DNA from: Blautia sp.
GTDB taxonomy: Bacteria > Bacillota > Clostridia > Lachnospirales > Lachnospiraceae
Direction: 5' to 3'
DNA length: 64,000 bases
Assembly (NCBI GenBank): GCA_022770365.1
Contig: JALEHU010000006.1
Coordinates: forward strand, 36,846-100,845
How positions within the stretch are numbered: the first letter of the stretch is position 1; each line of letters begins with the position of its first letter. A program made the position numbers and the translations under genes. Below the pieces are notes generated by a model. That model saw only the letters and a list, made by a program, of their open reading frames with translations, did not search any database and was not told where the DNA came from. Shown piece after piece: positions 24,590 through 34,003 of this stretch.

Positions 24590-27033
24590 GACAGCAATTA
24601 TACGAGGTGGAAAAAGAACGGTTTTATCTGAATGATCCGTGTAAATATTCTATTTGCGGAGTCCTTCCCCTGGAGGACTCCATTGAAGCTTATCTGGACG
24701 GAACTCCTCTGGAAGCATCCCTGGATGAGAAAGTCGCAAGAAGCGCCATGGAGCGTTTTCAGGACGGAGAGCTGATCGGAGGACATCGCGTGGAGGCTCT
24801 GGTGACTCTTCCGGAGAATCTGGAAGGCTTCAGGAAATTGGAGGTATTTGCCGTTTCTGAAGGCAAAAAAGAATCCTGGTTCCGGATCAATGTGAAAGAA
24901 CTTCAAAAGCGCAGAGGCAGGCCGCAGTATTATATCGAAGAAGAAAAAGTGGACCGTAAGGCAGGCGTTGCAAGCATTTACGGATGGGCTGCCGCGCCTT
25001 CTCACGTAACTGTAAAGTTATTTGATGAGAATAAACAGCCCATCGACTGCCGTATCCAGAAAATGAGCAGAAAAGATGTTGTGGATATGTTTTATGAATG
25101 TCCGGTGGAAGAGGAGTGCGGATTTTTTGCAGAGCTGCAGAATATCCACGGCAGATATCTTTACGTTGTGATGCGTGCAAAAGACGGCAGCAAATCTGTT
25201 CATAAAATGGGTCTTGGTGCCGGGGAAATTCTGGCAGGAAAAGCACGCAAATATCAGAAAAGGGGTATGGATTATTTAAGAGCCCACGGGATCAAGGCGC
25301 TGGCCGTGAAGAGCGCGCGCAAAGCAGCCGGGATGCGTAACCGCCCTGTAGAGTACAGCAAATGGCTTCCAAAACATCTCCCCAGTGCTTCGGAGCTGGA
25401 GAAACAGAGAAAAACAGTGTTTGAGTATTCTCCCAAAATCAGTATCGTGGTTCCGCTCTATAAAACGAAGCCGGAATACCTGGATCAGCTGGTTACATCC
25501 ATAAAAAAACAGACGTATTCCAACTGGGAATTGTGCTTTTCTGACGGAAGCGGCGCAGATTCTCCTCTTAAAGAGCTTCTGGAGAAATATCAGAATCAGG
25601 ATCCGCGCATCAAAGTGATCTCTCACGATACTCCGCTTCGGATCGCGGAAAACACCAATGCGGCAATCCAGATCGCTACCGGTGATTACATTGCTTTCGG
25701 AGATCATGACGATGTACTGACAGCCGATGCCTTTTTTGAGTGCGTCAGAGCCATAAACAATGACCCGGAGATCGAAGTGCTGTATTCTGATGAGGACAAG
25801 ATGTCTTTCCAGGGTGATAAATTTTTCCTTCCGCATTTCAAACCGGATTTTAACCTGGATCTGCTCTGTACCGTGAATTATATCTGCCATCTGTTTGTGG
25901 CAAAAAAAGAACTGGTGGATCGCGTAGGACTGCTGAGACCGGAATTTGACGGTGCGCAGGATTATGACTTTATTTTCCGCTGCGTGGAGGCGACAAGTCA
26001 TATTTATCATATTCCGAGAATCCTATATCACTGGAGAAGCCATCAGGACTCCACGGCTGAGAACCCCGAGAGCAAGCTGTATGCATTTGACGCAGGACAG
26101 AGGGCGGTTCAGGCGCATTTTGACCGTATTGGTGTGAAGGCGGAAGTGTATCCGGGAGAATTCCTTGGATTGTACCGCACGAGGTATATCAGAGATTATG
26201 ATCCGCTGATTTCGATCCTGATTCCGAATAAGGATCATATAGAGGATCTGGAACGGTGTATTTCCTCTATTGAAGAGAAGTCCAGTTACAAAAATTATGA
26301 ATATATCATCATTGAAAATAACAGTACAGAGGAAAGGACTTTTGCTTACTATAAAGAACTGGAGGAAAAGAATCCCAAAGTTCATGTAGTTTACTGGGAA
26401 GGCCCGTTCAATTATTCCGAGATCAATAATTTCGGAGCTTCTTATGCAAAGGGTGAATATCTGCTGCTTCTGAATAATGATACGGAAGTGATCAATGCAG
26501 ACTGGCTGGAAGAACTGCTCGGTTACTGTATGCGTCCGGATGTGGGAATCGTGGGCGCAAGGCTTTACTACGAAGATGATACGATTCAGCATGCAGGTGT
26601 GGTCCTGGGCTTCGGCGGGATTGCCGGACACTGTTTTGTTCAGCAGCCGAGAGGCAATACAGGCTATTGCCACAGAATCATCTGCGCGCAGGATTACAGT
26701 GCTGTGACGGCTGCGTGCATGATGGTAAAGAAAACCGTATTTGATCAGGTGGGGGGATTAAGCTCTGATCTGGCAGTGGCATTTAATGATATTGATTTTT
26801 GTCTGAAAGTCAGAGAGGCAGGGTATCTGGTGGTTTACAACCCTTATGTGGAGCTGTATCATTACGAGTCCAAGTCAAGGGGACTGGAAGATACTCCGGA
26901 GAAAAAAGAACGTTTCGGCAGGGAGATTGCTACACTGGAATCGCATTGGCCGGATATTTTCACTAAACTGGATCCGTATTATAATCCAAATCTGACATTG
27001 CGCAGTCAGGATTTTTCCCTGAAAAGATTGTAG
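24586..27033 (+). CDS. Tandem GT2 glycosyltransferase with novel N-terminal modules
   Basis: An 815-residue protein with the same layout as the preceding GT. Two N-terminal beta-rich modules (about 1-225; the second starts ASIYGWAAAPSHVTVKLFDE) are followed by GT2 domain 1 (about 284-525; ISIVVPLYKTKPEYL, FGDHDDVLT) and domain 2 (about 533-795; ISILIPNKDHIEDL, LLNNDTEV, NDIDFCLKVREAG). The two proteins look like products of an ancient duplication with different acceptor or linkage roles. ATG 24586 overlaps the previous stop codon. It ends 94 bases before rmlD with no terminator. Donor specificity cannot be read from sequence; rhamnose is likely from context. Confidence 0.87.
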   Translation: MRQQLYEVEKERFYLNDPCKYSICGVLPLEDSIEAYLDGTPLEASLDEKVARSAMERFQDGELIGGHRVEALVTLPENLEGFRKLEVFAVSEGKKESWFRINVKELQKRRGRPQYYIEEEKVDRKAGVASIYGWAAAPSHVTVKLFDENKQPIDCRIQKMSRKDVVDMFYECPVEEECGFFAELQNIHGRYLYVVMRAKDGSKSVHKMGLGAGEILAGKARKYQKRGMDYLRAHGIKALAVKSARKAAGMRNRPVEYSKWLPKHLPSASELEKQRKTVFEYSPKISIVVPLYKTKPEYLDQLVTSIKKQTYSNWELCFSDGSGADSPLKELLEKYQNQDPRIKVISHDTPLRIAENTNAAIQIATGDYIAFGDHDDVLTADAFFECVRAINNDPEIEVLYSDEDKMSFQGDKFFLPHFKPDFNLDLLCTVNYICHLFVAKKELVDRVGLLRPEFDGAQDYDFIFRCVEATSHIYHIPRILYHWRSHQDSTAENPESKLYAFDAGQRAVQAHFDRIGVKAEVYPGEFLGLYRTRYIRDYDPLISILIPNKDHIEDLERCISSIEEKSSYKNYEYIIIENNSTEERTFAYYKELEEKNPKVHVVYWEGPFNYSEINNFGASYAKGEYLLLLNNDTEVINADWLEELLGYCMRPDVGIVGARLYYEDDTIQHAGVVLGFGGIAGHCFVQQPRGNTGYCHRIICAQDYSAVTAACMMVKKTVFDQVGGLSSDLAVAFNDIDFCLKVREAGYLVVYNPYVELYHYESKSRGLEDTPEKKERFGREIATLESHWPDIFTKLDPYYNPNLTLRSQDFSLKRL

Positions 27034-27127
27034 CAGAACGCAACTATTCATAGGAGATATTCCAGGAATAAAAATATGAATTGATCGCACTGAGCTTTGT
27101 GCGAAACCTGAAAGTGAGGAAGAGAAT

Positions 27128-27970
27128 ATGCGAGTACTGGTAACCGGAGTCAAGGGACAGCTTGGGCATGATGTGATGAATGAGCTTGCAAAACGCGGCT
27201 ATGAAGGCATTGGTGTGGATGTTGAGGAAATGGATATCACGGATGCCGCAGCAGTGGAACGTGTCATGCGTGAGGCACATGCGGACAAAGTTGTGCACTG
27301 CGCAGCATGGACGGCTGTGGATGCGGCGGAGGACCAGGTGGATCTCTGCCGCAAAGTCAACGCCCTTGGCACAGAAAACATTGCAAAAATGTGCAGAGAA
27401 CTGGATCTGCCCATGATTTATCTGAGTACAGATTATGTGTTTGACGGCGAAGGCACCAGACCGTGGGAGCCGGACGATGAGCGTCATCCATTAAATGTCT
27501 ACGGTCAGACAAAATATGAAGGTGAGCTTGCTGTAGAAAAATACCTGGAAAAATACTTTATCGTCCGTATTGCGTGGGTATTTGGCGTCAATGGCAAGAA
27601 TTTCATCAAGACAATGCTGAAACTGAGTGAAACTCACGATACACTTACGGTTGTGGATGATCAGGTGGGCTCTCCCACATATACGTATGATCTTGCGCGG
27701 CTTCTGGTTGATATGCTGGAAACAGAAAAATACGGCCGTTATCATGCGACCAATGAGGGACTCTGCTCCTGGTATGAATTTGCGCAGGAGATTTTCCGCC
27801 AGGCCGGGAAAAATGTGACGGTGCTTCCGGTATCCAGTGAGGAATATCCGGCGAAGGCAAAACGTCCGCACAACAGCCGCATGAATAAAGATAAACTGGA
27901 GGAGATGGGATTTGAACGTCTGCCGTCATGGCAGGATGCTCTGTCCCGCTATTTGAAGGAGATTATGTAA
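27128..27970 (+). CDS. rmlD: dTDP-4-dehydrorhamnose reductase
   Basis: A 280-residue SDR enzyme with NAD(P)-binding VTGVKGQLGHDVM, the AAWTAVDAAE segment, STDYVFDGEG and the catalytic YGQTKYEGE (Tyr-x-x-x-Lys), plus RIAWVFGVNGKNF. It performs the last step to dTDP-L-rhamnose. It is about 9.5 kb downstream of rmlC, after the export and tandem GT genes; the same promoter may serve all, as no terminator is seen from rmlA to 29435. GAGGAAGAG precedes ATG 27128. Confidence 0.96.
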   Translation: MRVLVTGVKGQLGHDVMNELAKRGYEGIGVDVEEMDITDAAAVERVMREAHADKVVHCAAWTAVDAAEDQVDLCRKVNALGTENIAKMCRELDLPMIYLSTDYVFDGEGTRPWEPDDERHPLNVYGQTKYEGELAVEKYLEKYFIVRIAWVFGVNGKNFIKTMLKLSETHDTLTVVDDQVGSPTYTYDLARLLVDMLETEKYGRYHATNEGLCSWYEFAQEIFRQAGKNVTVLPVSSEEYPAKAKRPHNSRMNKDKLEEMGFERLPSWQDALSRYLKEIM

Positions 27971-27976
27971 TTAGCT

Positions 27977-29410
27977 ATGAAAAAAATGTTTACGAAAGAG
28001 AGAGCTCCGGAATGGGTAATGATTGCCCTTGTATTTCTTCTGGTTCTGATATGGTCTCTCACTGCTCCAAAAGCAGGCGGTCCGGATGAACCCATGCGTT
28101 ATGATGTGGCAAAATATCTCTATGAACATCCGGGAAAGCTTCCGCATGGGGAAGATGAAGCTATCCGTAATGCAACCTGGGGGATTTCCTATGCATTCTA
28201 CCCGATTCTGTCTTACATGGTATCTGCCATATTTATGTGGATCGCAGGGATTTTCAGTACTTCTGAAATGGTACTCCTTCATGCGGCGCGTCTGGCAGAT
28301 GTAATGTTCATCACGATAGCAGCCTGGTTTGTTCTGCAGGGAGGCAGGAAGCTGTTTGGCAGGGAAAAGGGACTGTTTTTCAGCAGTCTGGTGATTTTTA
28401 TGCCGGGATTCCTGTATATGGGCACATATGTAAATACGGATTCTCTTGCATTGATGGCGGCGGCAGTTATTCTCTATGCATGGGTGAGTTATCTGGAGGA
28501 AGGATGGACATGGAAAAACTGCGTTTTGCTTGCTGTGGGAATGGCTATTTGTTTTTTATCGTACTATAATGCTTATGGATGGATCTTATGGAGTTTTTTC
28601 TTCTTCTGTCTGACAGTCCTTCTGTGTTCAGAAGAGCCGGTGAGAGGACGTTGGAGATTTCTGTTTTCCAGAGGACTTGTCATTGCAGGAATTACGATCC
28701 TGCTGGCAGGATGGTGGTTTGTCCGGAATTATATTATTTATGACGGAGATATCCTGGGAAGAAATGCCAGCACGCTGTGCGCGGAATTGTATGCAATGGA
28801 TGCTTATAAACCCTCTGTCCATGTGACTCCTGCAAAGCTTGGATGGAGCCTGAAAGAGTTTTTCCTCTATCAGGATCCGGGATGGCCGCATAACTGGGTG
28901 ATCATGGTGATGGTAAGCTTTATCGGCGTATTTGGCAGGTTTAATATCTATATGCCGGAAACGGCAAGCAAGATTTATATTTTGTTTTTGTTTGTGGGTG
29001 TTCTTGGCATGTTTTTTATGATCCGGGAGTTCTGCTGGCACAAAAGAAGCGTTTCAGTTGAGAAAAAACTGGTGAATGGAGAAAAAGTAAAGATCAAGAC
29101 AATCCGCTGTTCCCGTGAATGGAGCAAAAAAGGGATTTTTAATCTGATGATGCTGGCGTCCCTGATTACTCCGGTTCTGCTGTTTATTGACTATGCGTAT
29201 TTTAATGATAATCAGGCACAGGGAAGATATGTCATGTCCGCGTTGTATCCGCTGATGTATTTCGCAGTATGCGGATACGAAAAACTTCTGGCCCGGTTTG
29301 TGAAAAAAGAGCAGGTTCGGATGTGGTTTTATCGGATCGCATCAGGATTGTGGATTCTGGGAGCCGTGCTGGTTTATCTGCTGGTGATCGTACCGGCATA
29401 TGCGGCATGA
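27977..29410 (+). CDS. Polytopic membrane protein, DUF2142/GT-C glycosyltransferase-like
   Basis: A 477-residue protein with about ten predicted helices. Near the N-terminus, after the first helix, lies TAPKAGGPDEPMRYDVAKYL, matching the DUF2142 pattern (PDEPxH/R) and analogous to the acidic first-loop motif of GT-C glycosyltransferases such as ArnT/PMT. The C-terminus has NDNQAQGRYVMSALYPLMYF, another DUF2142-like stretch. GT-C enzymes use polyprenyl-phosphate sugars on the outer face, so this is the best in-window candidate for the final transferase of the ArnC-like/SMR route at 11894-13633. It follows rmlD after 6 bases. Family match is good; function is inference. Confidence 0.72.
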   Translation: MKKMFTKERAPEWVMIALVFLLVLIWSLTAPKAGGPDEPMRYDVAKYLYEHPGKLPHGEDEAIRNATWGISYAFYPILSYMVSAIFMWIAGIFSTSEMVLLHAARLADVMFITIAAWFVLQGGRKLFGREKGLFFSSLVIFMPGFLYMGTYVNTDSLALMAAAVILYAWVSYLEEGWTWKNCVLLAVGMAICFLSYYNAYGWILWSFFFFCLTVLLCSEEPVRGRWRFLFSRGLVIAGITILLAGWWFVRNYIIYDGDILGRNASTLCAELYAMDAYKPSVHVTPAKLGWSLKEFFLYQDPGWPHNWVIMVMVSFIGVFGRFNIYMPETASKIYILFLFVGVLGMFFMIREFCWHKRSVSVEKKLVNGEKVKIKTIRCSREWSKKGIFNLMMLASLITPVLLFIDYAYFNDNQAQGRYVMSALYPLMYFAVCGYEKLLARFVKKEQVRMWFYRIASGLWILGAVLVYLLVIVPAYAA

Positions 29411-29434
29411 ATATCCGGTTTCAGACCAGCAAAT

Positions 29435-29479
29435 AAAGCAGATAAATTCCCGGGATTTTAAGGGATTTATCTGCTTTTT
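29435..29479. terminator. Terminator between convergent genes
   Basis: AAAGCAGATAAAT and ATTTATCTGCTTT form a perfect 13-bp stem followed by TT. With A-rich flank on the left and T-run on the right, it can serve both the + strand locus ending at 29410 and the - strand carboxypeptidase gene ending at 29547. Confidence 0.85.
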
Positions 29480-29546
29480 ATATGCTTAAGACAGGAGCTG
29501 CAGATTTTTAGTGATTCAGTGATATTTTCTGCATGTGAAATAGGTG

Positions 29547-30812
29547 TCAGGATTTTGCAATTTTTATGATCCAGAGAATGAGAAGCAGGAGCAGAAATGC
29601 CCCGACACCTCCGATTACATAATAGGGAACCATTGTTTTCGTCTCTGATAATTTACGGGCAGCATCCATATTTTCCTGACCTTTTGTGAGAAGACTGTTA
29701 TCCTGTTCTTCAGATGGCATGACTATGGCTGTTCCGATGGCAGTTCCGCCGTAATAATAGGTGCGGTTCAGATTGCCGTCATCCGCAGGCGTGTCTTCCG
29801 TTGTTATTTCGCTTTCGGAAACTCCGGCAGGGGCCACCACTATTCCTCCGGAAATGAGGTTAAAGTCAGTGTCGCCTATATCAAGAAGCTGGAAATTGTT
29901 GAATCCGTAATCCAGAATGGAGACGGCTTCCGCAGCAGTTGTACCCTGTGCTCCCTGGAAAACCACTGCGATCAGAGTCATGCCGCCGCGTGAAGCAGCG
30001 CAGGCAATCGTGCTGCCGGATGCTTCCGTATAACCTTCTTTGCCTCCAAGACAGCCTTTATAATAGGAGGCGCTGCCGTTGGTGATCATGGAGAAATTGT
30101 TGGTCAGTACACGGGAACCGCCGGAAACATTGGTTGCCGGTATGGTATAGGATGCAGTGGATGCGATGGTACGGAAACTTTCATTGCTGCTGGCGGCTTC
30201 CATGATGAGAGCCATGTCGTGGGCGGTAGTGTGCTGATTTTCGTCCGGAAGTCCGGTAGGATTTGTGAATACGGTATTCGTACATCCAAGCTCCTGAGCT
30301 CGTGTATTCATCATCTGGACAAAAGCATCAACGGAACCGCCGATGTGCTCAGCCACCTGAAGCGCAATATCATTGGCAGATGCAAGCATGATCGCATAGA
30401 GGCACTGTTCCATGGTAAATGCCTCATCAAGCTGAGAGGAGATGCTGGCACCGCCGTCTGTCACACCGGAAACACCGGTCTGTGTCATGGTGACAGTATC
30501 GCTGAGCTGGCTGTTCTCCAGAGCAAGCAATGTTGTCATAATTTTTACAGTACTGCCGGGATACAGGATCTGATCCATATTTTTGGCATAAAGGATCGTG
30601 TCATTGGAAGCTTCCATGACCACTGCGGCAGTTGAACTGATATCCGTGCCCTGCGGCCATCCGGGGATAGAATTGGTGGAAACTGCCGTACCTGTATCCT
30701 GCGCAGCAGCATCCTGTGGGGTCTCTTCTGCGGCCGGAACCGGTGTCTGAAAAAGCAAAGAAGCGGAAATTCCCAAAGCCAGAAGGCCTGCAGTCAATTT
30801 TTTGATTTTCAT
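29547..30812 (-). CDS. D-alanyl-D-alanine carboxypeptidase (S11) with KEG motif
   Basis: A 421-residue PBP5-like protein, the only clear gene on the - strand. It has a signal peptide (about 1-28, ending PVPAA), Ser87-x-x-Lys90 (STVK), Ser145-Ala-Asn147 (SAN) and, in the third motif, Lys258-Glu-Gly260 (KEG) where the family has KTG. One C-terminal helix (about 394-415) anchors it to the membrane. The N-terminal third closely parallels the S11 protein at 14828 (GWPQGTDISST versus [11 protein letters not shown]), so they are paralogues. It should trim peptidoglycan stem peptides; the Thr to Glu change could alter activity. It is transcribed away from the GT gene at 31098. Confidence 0.92.
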   Translation of the reverse strand: MKIKKLTAGLLALGISASLLFQTPVPAAEETPQDAAAQDTGTAVSTNSIPGWPQGTDISSTAAVVMEASNDTILYAKNMDQILYPGSTVKIMTTLLALENSQLSDTVTMTQTGVSGVTDGGASISSQLDEAFTMEQCLYAIMLASANDIALQVAEHIGGSVDAFVQMMNTRAQELGCTNTVFTNPTGLPDENQHTTAHDMALIMEAASSNESFRTIASTASYTIPATNVSGGSRVLTNNFSMITNGSASYYKGCLGGKEGYTEASGSTIACAASRGGMTLIAVVFQGAQGTTAAEAVSILDYGFNNFQLLDIGDTDFNLISGGIVVAPAGVSESEITTEDTPADDGNLNRTYYYGGTAIGTAIVMPSEEQDNSLLTKGQENMDAARKLSETKTMVPYYVIGGVGAFLLLLLILWIIKIAKS

Positions 30813-30927
30813 GATAAATAGATTCTCCTGTTTCTGTTCAAACTAATTAATAAAATAACATGTAAATCCGGAGGATTTGTATTTATGAAATTACATATTA
30901 CTATTTACTGGAAATGGCAACATGATT

Positions 30928-30956
30928 GGTTACTGTTCACTCCGTTCATAGTAACC
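30928..30956. repeat. Inverted repeat in divergent intergenic region
   Basis: GGTTACT and AGTAACC form a perfect 7-bp inverted repeat with a 15-base spacer containing GTTCACTCCGTTCAT. It has no T-run on either side, so it is not a terminator. It could be a small dispersed palindromic repeat or an operator. The rest of 30813-31097 holds the start region of the - strand gene and the promoter at 30996. Confidence 0.5.
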
Positions 30957-30995
30957 GGTAATGCTTCTGCTAGTATAACACATTTATTCCCTTTC

Positions 30996-31024
30996 TTGCA
31001 AAAAATATAGTAAAATGTTAAAAT
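30996..31024 (+). promoter_or_regulatory. Promoter for the GT2 gene at 31098
   Basis: TTGCAA, 17-base spacer, TAAAAT. It is well placed, with a roughly 65-base leader before the GAGGA ribosome binding site of the GT2 gene. Confidence 0.6.
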
Positions 31025-31097
31025 AAATCTGTATCTGTGCCGCTGTCGGGCGGATACAGGTAAAACTATTATAAACAAAAACACTGAGGATTGGTAA

Positions 31098-32969
31098 ATG
31101 AGCAAAAATCGAAGCCTGATCGGAAAAATACAATGGGGGCGTATGATTAAAAAAATGTCTCCCTATACAATAAAAAAAGGTCTTCTTTACCTGAGGCATT
31201 ATGGCCCGAAGGAATTCTGGATCCGTCTTCATGAGAGATTTGAGCCGGAGGAGGTTCCCTATGGTCCCTGGTATGAGGCATATGTGCCGGATGAAAAGAC
31301 ACTGGAAGCGCAGAGAAGACATCAGTTTTCGGATGCCCCGCTGATCAGTATTGCAGTTCCTGCTTACAGAACTCCGCCGCAGTTTTTAAGAGATATGATC
31401 GATTCTCTTCTGGCACAGACATACGGAAACTGGGAACTGTGTATAGCCAATGGAAGTCCGGATGATCAGGAGATGAACAGAATACTGGAAGAATACGGAA
31501 AAAGAGATGTCCGTGTGCGCTATGAGAATCTCACGGAGAATCTTGGAATTGCCGAAAATACAAATGCAGCGCTTGCCATGGCGCGGGGAGAATTTGTGGG
31601 GCTTCTGGATCATGATGATCTTCTGGCACCCAATGCACTCTATGAGATTGTTCTTGCTCTTGAGAAGAATCCGGAAGCGGATGCAGTCTATACAGATGAA
31701 GATAAAGTTACCATGAATCTTGAGGAACATTTTCAGCCTCATCTGAAGCCGGATTTTAATCTGGATCTTCTCCGGTCCAATAACTATATCTGCCATTTCT
31801 TTGCGGTAAGAAAGTCCGTAATAGAAAAAGCCGGTGGTTTTTGCCGGGAATTTGACGGTGCACAGGATTATGATTTTATATTCCGCTGTGTGGAAAATTC
31901 ACGAAAAGTGGCGCATGTACCGGAAATTCTGTATCACTGGAGAACTCACAAAGCATCTACCGCAGATAATCCTGCAAGCAAAATGTATGCTTATGACGCA
32001 GGCAAACGTGCAATAGAAGCGCATCTGAAGCGCACCGGAACAGAAGGAATTGTCAGCCACACGCCCGATCTTGGCTTTTACCGTGTGAAATATCCGGTAC
32101 AGGGAGAGCCGATGATTTCTATTATCATTCCCAACAAAGATCAGAAAGAATCACTGGAGTCCTGCCTGAAATCCATACGTGAAAAGACAGGATATAAGAA
32201 TTACGAGATCATTATCATTGAAAATAACAGTACATCTGACGAAATATTCCATTATTATAAAGAATTATCAGCGGATCCGCAGATACGTCTTCTCCGCTGG
32301 AAAAAGGAATTTAACTATTCTGCCATTAACAATTATGGAGCCCGTATGGCGAAGGGAGAGTACCTGCTTTTCCTGAACAATGATGTGACCGTGATCACGG
32401 ACGGATGGATGGAAGAAATGCTTGGCGTCTGTCAGCGTCCGGAGGTCGGAGCAGTGGGCGTGAAGCTGATTTATCCGGATAATACCATTCAGCATGCCGG
32501 ATGTGTTGTGGGTTTAGGCGGCATTGCCGGACATATGTTTACGGATATGCCGGCTGACAGGACAGGATATCTTCATAAGGCATCGATTCTGCAGGATATG
32601 AGTGCTGTGACGGCAGCCTGCATGATGATGAAGAAATCTGTTTTTGAAAAAGCCGGCGGCTTTACGGAGGAACTTGCAGTGGCATTCAATGATGTTGATC
32701 TCTGCCTGAAAACCAGGCAGGCCGGATACCTCATCGTTTATGACCCTTATGCACGGCTCTGGCATATGGAATCCAAATCCCGTGGAGCGGAAGACAGTAA
32801 AGAAAAGGTGCGCCGCTTCCAGACAGAAATTGAATATATGAGAAGTCACTGGATCGATATCCTGAAAAACGGCGATCCATATTACAATAAGAATCTTTCT
32901 CTGACAAAATGGAATTATTCCCTTCGGCCATTGCCGGGTATGGGAGAGAAGATAAAAGATGCAGAGTAA
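31098..32969 (+). CDS. Tandem GT2 glycosyltransferase
   Basis: A 623-residue protein with two GT-A domains and without the long N-terminal modules of its relatives at 22079 and 24586; instead it has about 80 residues including a basic stretch. Domain 1 (about 83-330) has ISIAVPAYRTPPQFL, LLDHDDLL and TDEDKV; domain 2 (about 338-600) has ISIIIPNKDQKESL, FLNNDVTV and NDVDLCLKTRQAG. It is the third member of the family in this locus and probably adds rhamnose or another sugar to the growing chain on the cytoplasmic face. The start is ATG 31098 with GAGGA upstream. Donor and linkage are unknown. Confidence 0.87.
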   Translation: MSKNRSLIGKIQWGRMIKKMSPYTIKKGLLYLRHYGPKEFWIRLHERFEPEEVPYGPWYEAYVPDEKTLEAQRRHQFSDAPLISIAVPAYRTPPQFLRDMIDSLLAQTYGNWELCIANGSPDDQEMNRILEEYGKRDVRVRYENLTENLGIAENTNAALAMARGEFVGLLDHDDLLAPNALYEIVLALEKNPEADAVYTDEDKVTMNLEEHFQPHLKPDFNLDLLRSNNYICHFFAVRKSVIEKAGGFCREFDGAQDYDFIFRCVENSRKVAHVPEILYHWRTHKASTADNPASKMYAYDAGKRAIEAHLKRTGTEGIVSHTPDLGFYRVKYPVQGEPMISIIIPNKDQKESLESCLKSIREKTGYKNYEIIIIENNSTSDEIFHYYKELSADPQIRLLRWKKEFNYSAINNYGARMAKGEYLLFLNNDVTVITDGWMEEMLGVCQRPEVGAVGVKLIYPDNTIQHAGCVVGLGGIAGHMFTDMPADRTGYLHKASILQDMSAVTAACMMMKKSVFEKAGGFTEELAVAFNDVDLCLKTRQAGYLIVYDPYARLWHMESKSRGAEDSKEKVRRFQTEIEYMRSHWIDILKNGDPYYNKNLSLTKWNYSLRPLPGMGEKIKDAE

Positions 32970-33043
32970 CTGTTCATCGGGTAATATACTGTGAATGTAC
33001 TGCTGCAGCTGTAAAACAGAATGATTACGGATAAGGAGAAACA

Positions 33044-34003
33044 ATGGAGGAAGTATCGGTCGTAATTCCAAATTATAACGGAATTGCCTATCTGGATGGT
33101 GTTTTGAGTACTCTGGAGAGGCAGACGATGAAAAACTATGAGGTAATTGTGGTGGACAATGGTTCCACTGACGGGAGCAGTTCTTTTGTCATGGCCAATT
33201 ACCCCTGGGTACATTTGATAGAACTGCCGGATAATTTCGGATTCTGCAGGGCAGTAAATGAGGGGATACGGGCATCCCGTGCACCCTATGTACTGCTTTT
33301 GAATAATGATACAGAAGTTTCTGAGGATTTTCTGGAAGAAATGGCATCAGCCATCCGCAGACATAAAAAAGCATTTTCCTGCGCTGCAAAGATGGTACAG
33401 TTCCATGACCGGGACAAGCTGGATGATGCCGGCAATTATTACTGTGCTCTCGGGTGGTCTTATGCTAGGGGCAAAGGAAAAGATATCTGCGCTTACGAAA
33501 AAGAAGAGCAGATCTTTGCCGCATGCGGCGGTGCTGCCATATACAGACGAAAAATTTTCGATAAAATCGGTCTTTTTGATGAAGAACATTTTGCCTATCT
33601 GGAAGATACGGATATCGGTTATCGTGCCAGGATTTACGGGTATGAGAACTGGTATGCGCCGAAAGCACTGGTTTATCATGTGGGCAGCGGAACCACCGGA
33701 TCTCGGTATAATCATTTTAAAACCCGTTATTCTTCCAGAAATAATGTTTATCTGATTTATAAAAATATGCCGTTTCTGCAGATACTGCTTAATCTGCCTT
33801 TTCTTGCGGCGGGATTTGGCATAAAGTTTTTATTCTTTTTGCTTAAGGGTATGGGACGGGAGTATCTGGCAGGTATCAAAAATGGTTTTCAGATCAGCAG
33901 GAAGGGGCGGAAAGTACCGTTTTCTCTTAAGAATCTGCCAAATTACTGCAGGATACAGGTAGAACTCTGGCTGAATATCATCCGTCGTTTTCTTATGCTT
34001 TAG
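33044..34003 (+). CDS. GT2 glycosyltransferase, rhamnosyltransferase-like
   Basis: A 319-residue GT2 enzyme: VSVVIPNYNGIAYLDGVL start, VVDNGSTDGS, LNNDTEVSEDF metal site and acceptor region FAYLEDTDIGYRARIYGY. The C-terminal segment (about 250-275) is one hydrophobic helix or membrane-associated helix, followed by a basic tail. Enzymes of this form include bacterial rhamnosyltransferases and WcaA-like transferases. GGAG precedes ATG 33044, 74 bases after the previous GT. The stop codon TAG lies inside a 12-bp inverted repeat. Rhamnose as donor is inferred from the locus. Confidence 0.85.
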   Translation: MEEVSVVIPNYNGIAYLDGVLSTLERQTMKNYEVIVVDNGSTDGSSSFVMANYPWVHLIELPDNFGFCRAVNEGIRASRAPYVLLLNNDTEVSEDFLEEMASAIRRHKKAFSCAAKMVQFHDRDKLDDAGNYYCALGWSYARGKGKDICAYEKEEQIFAACGGAAIYRRKIFDKIGLFDEEHFAYLEDTDIGYRARIYGYENWYAPKALVYHVGSGTTGSRYNHFKTRYSSRNNVYLIYKNMPFLQILLNLPFLAAGFGIKFLFFLLKGMGREYLAGIKNGFQISRKGRKVPFSLKNLPNYCRIQVELWLNIIRRFLML

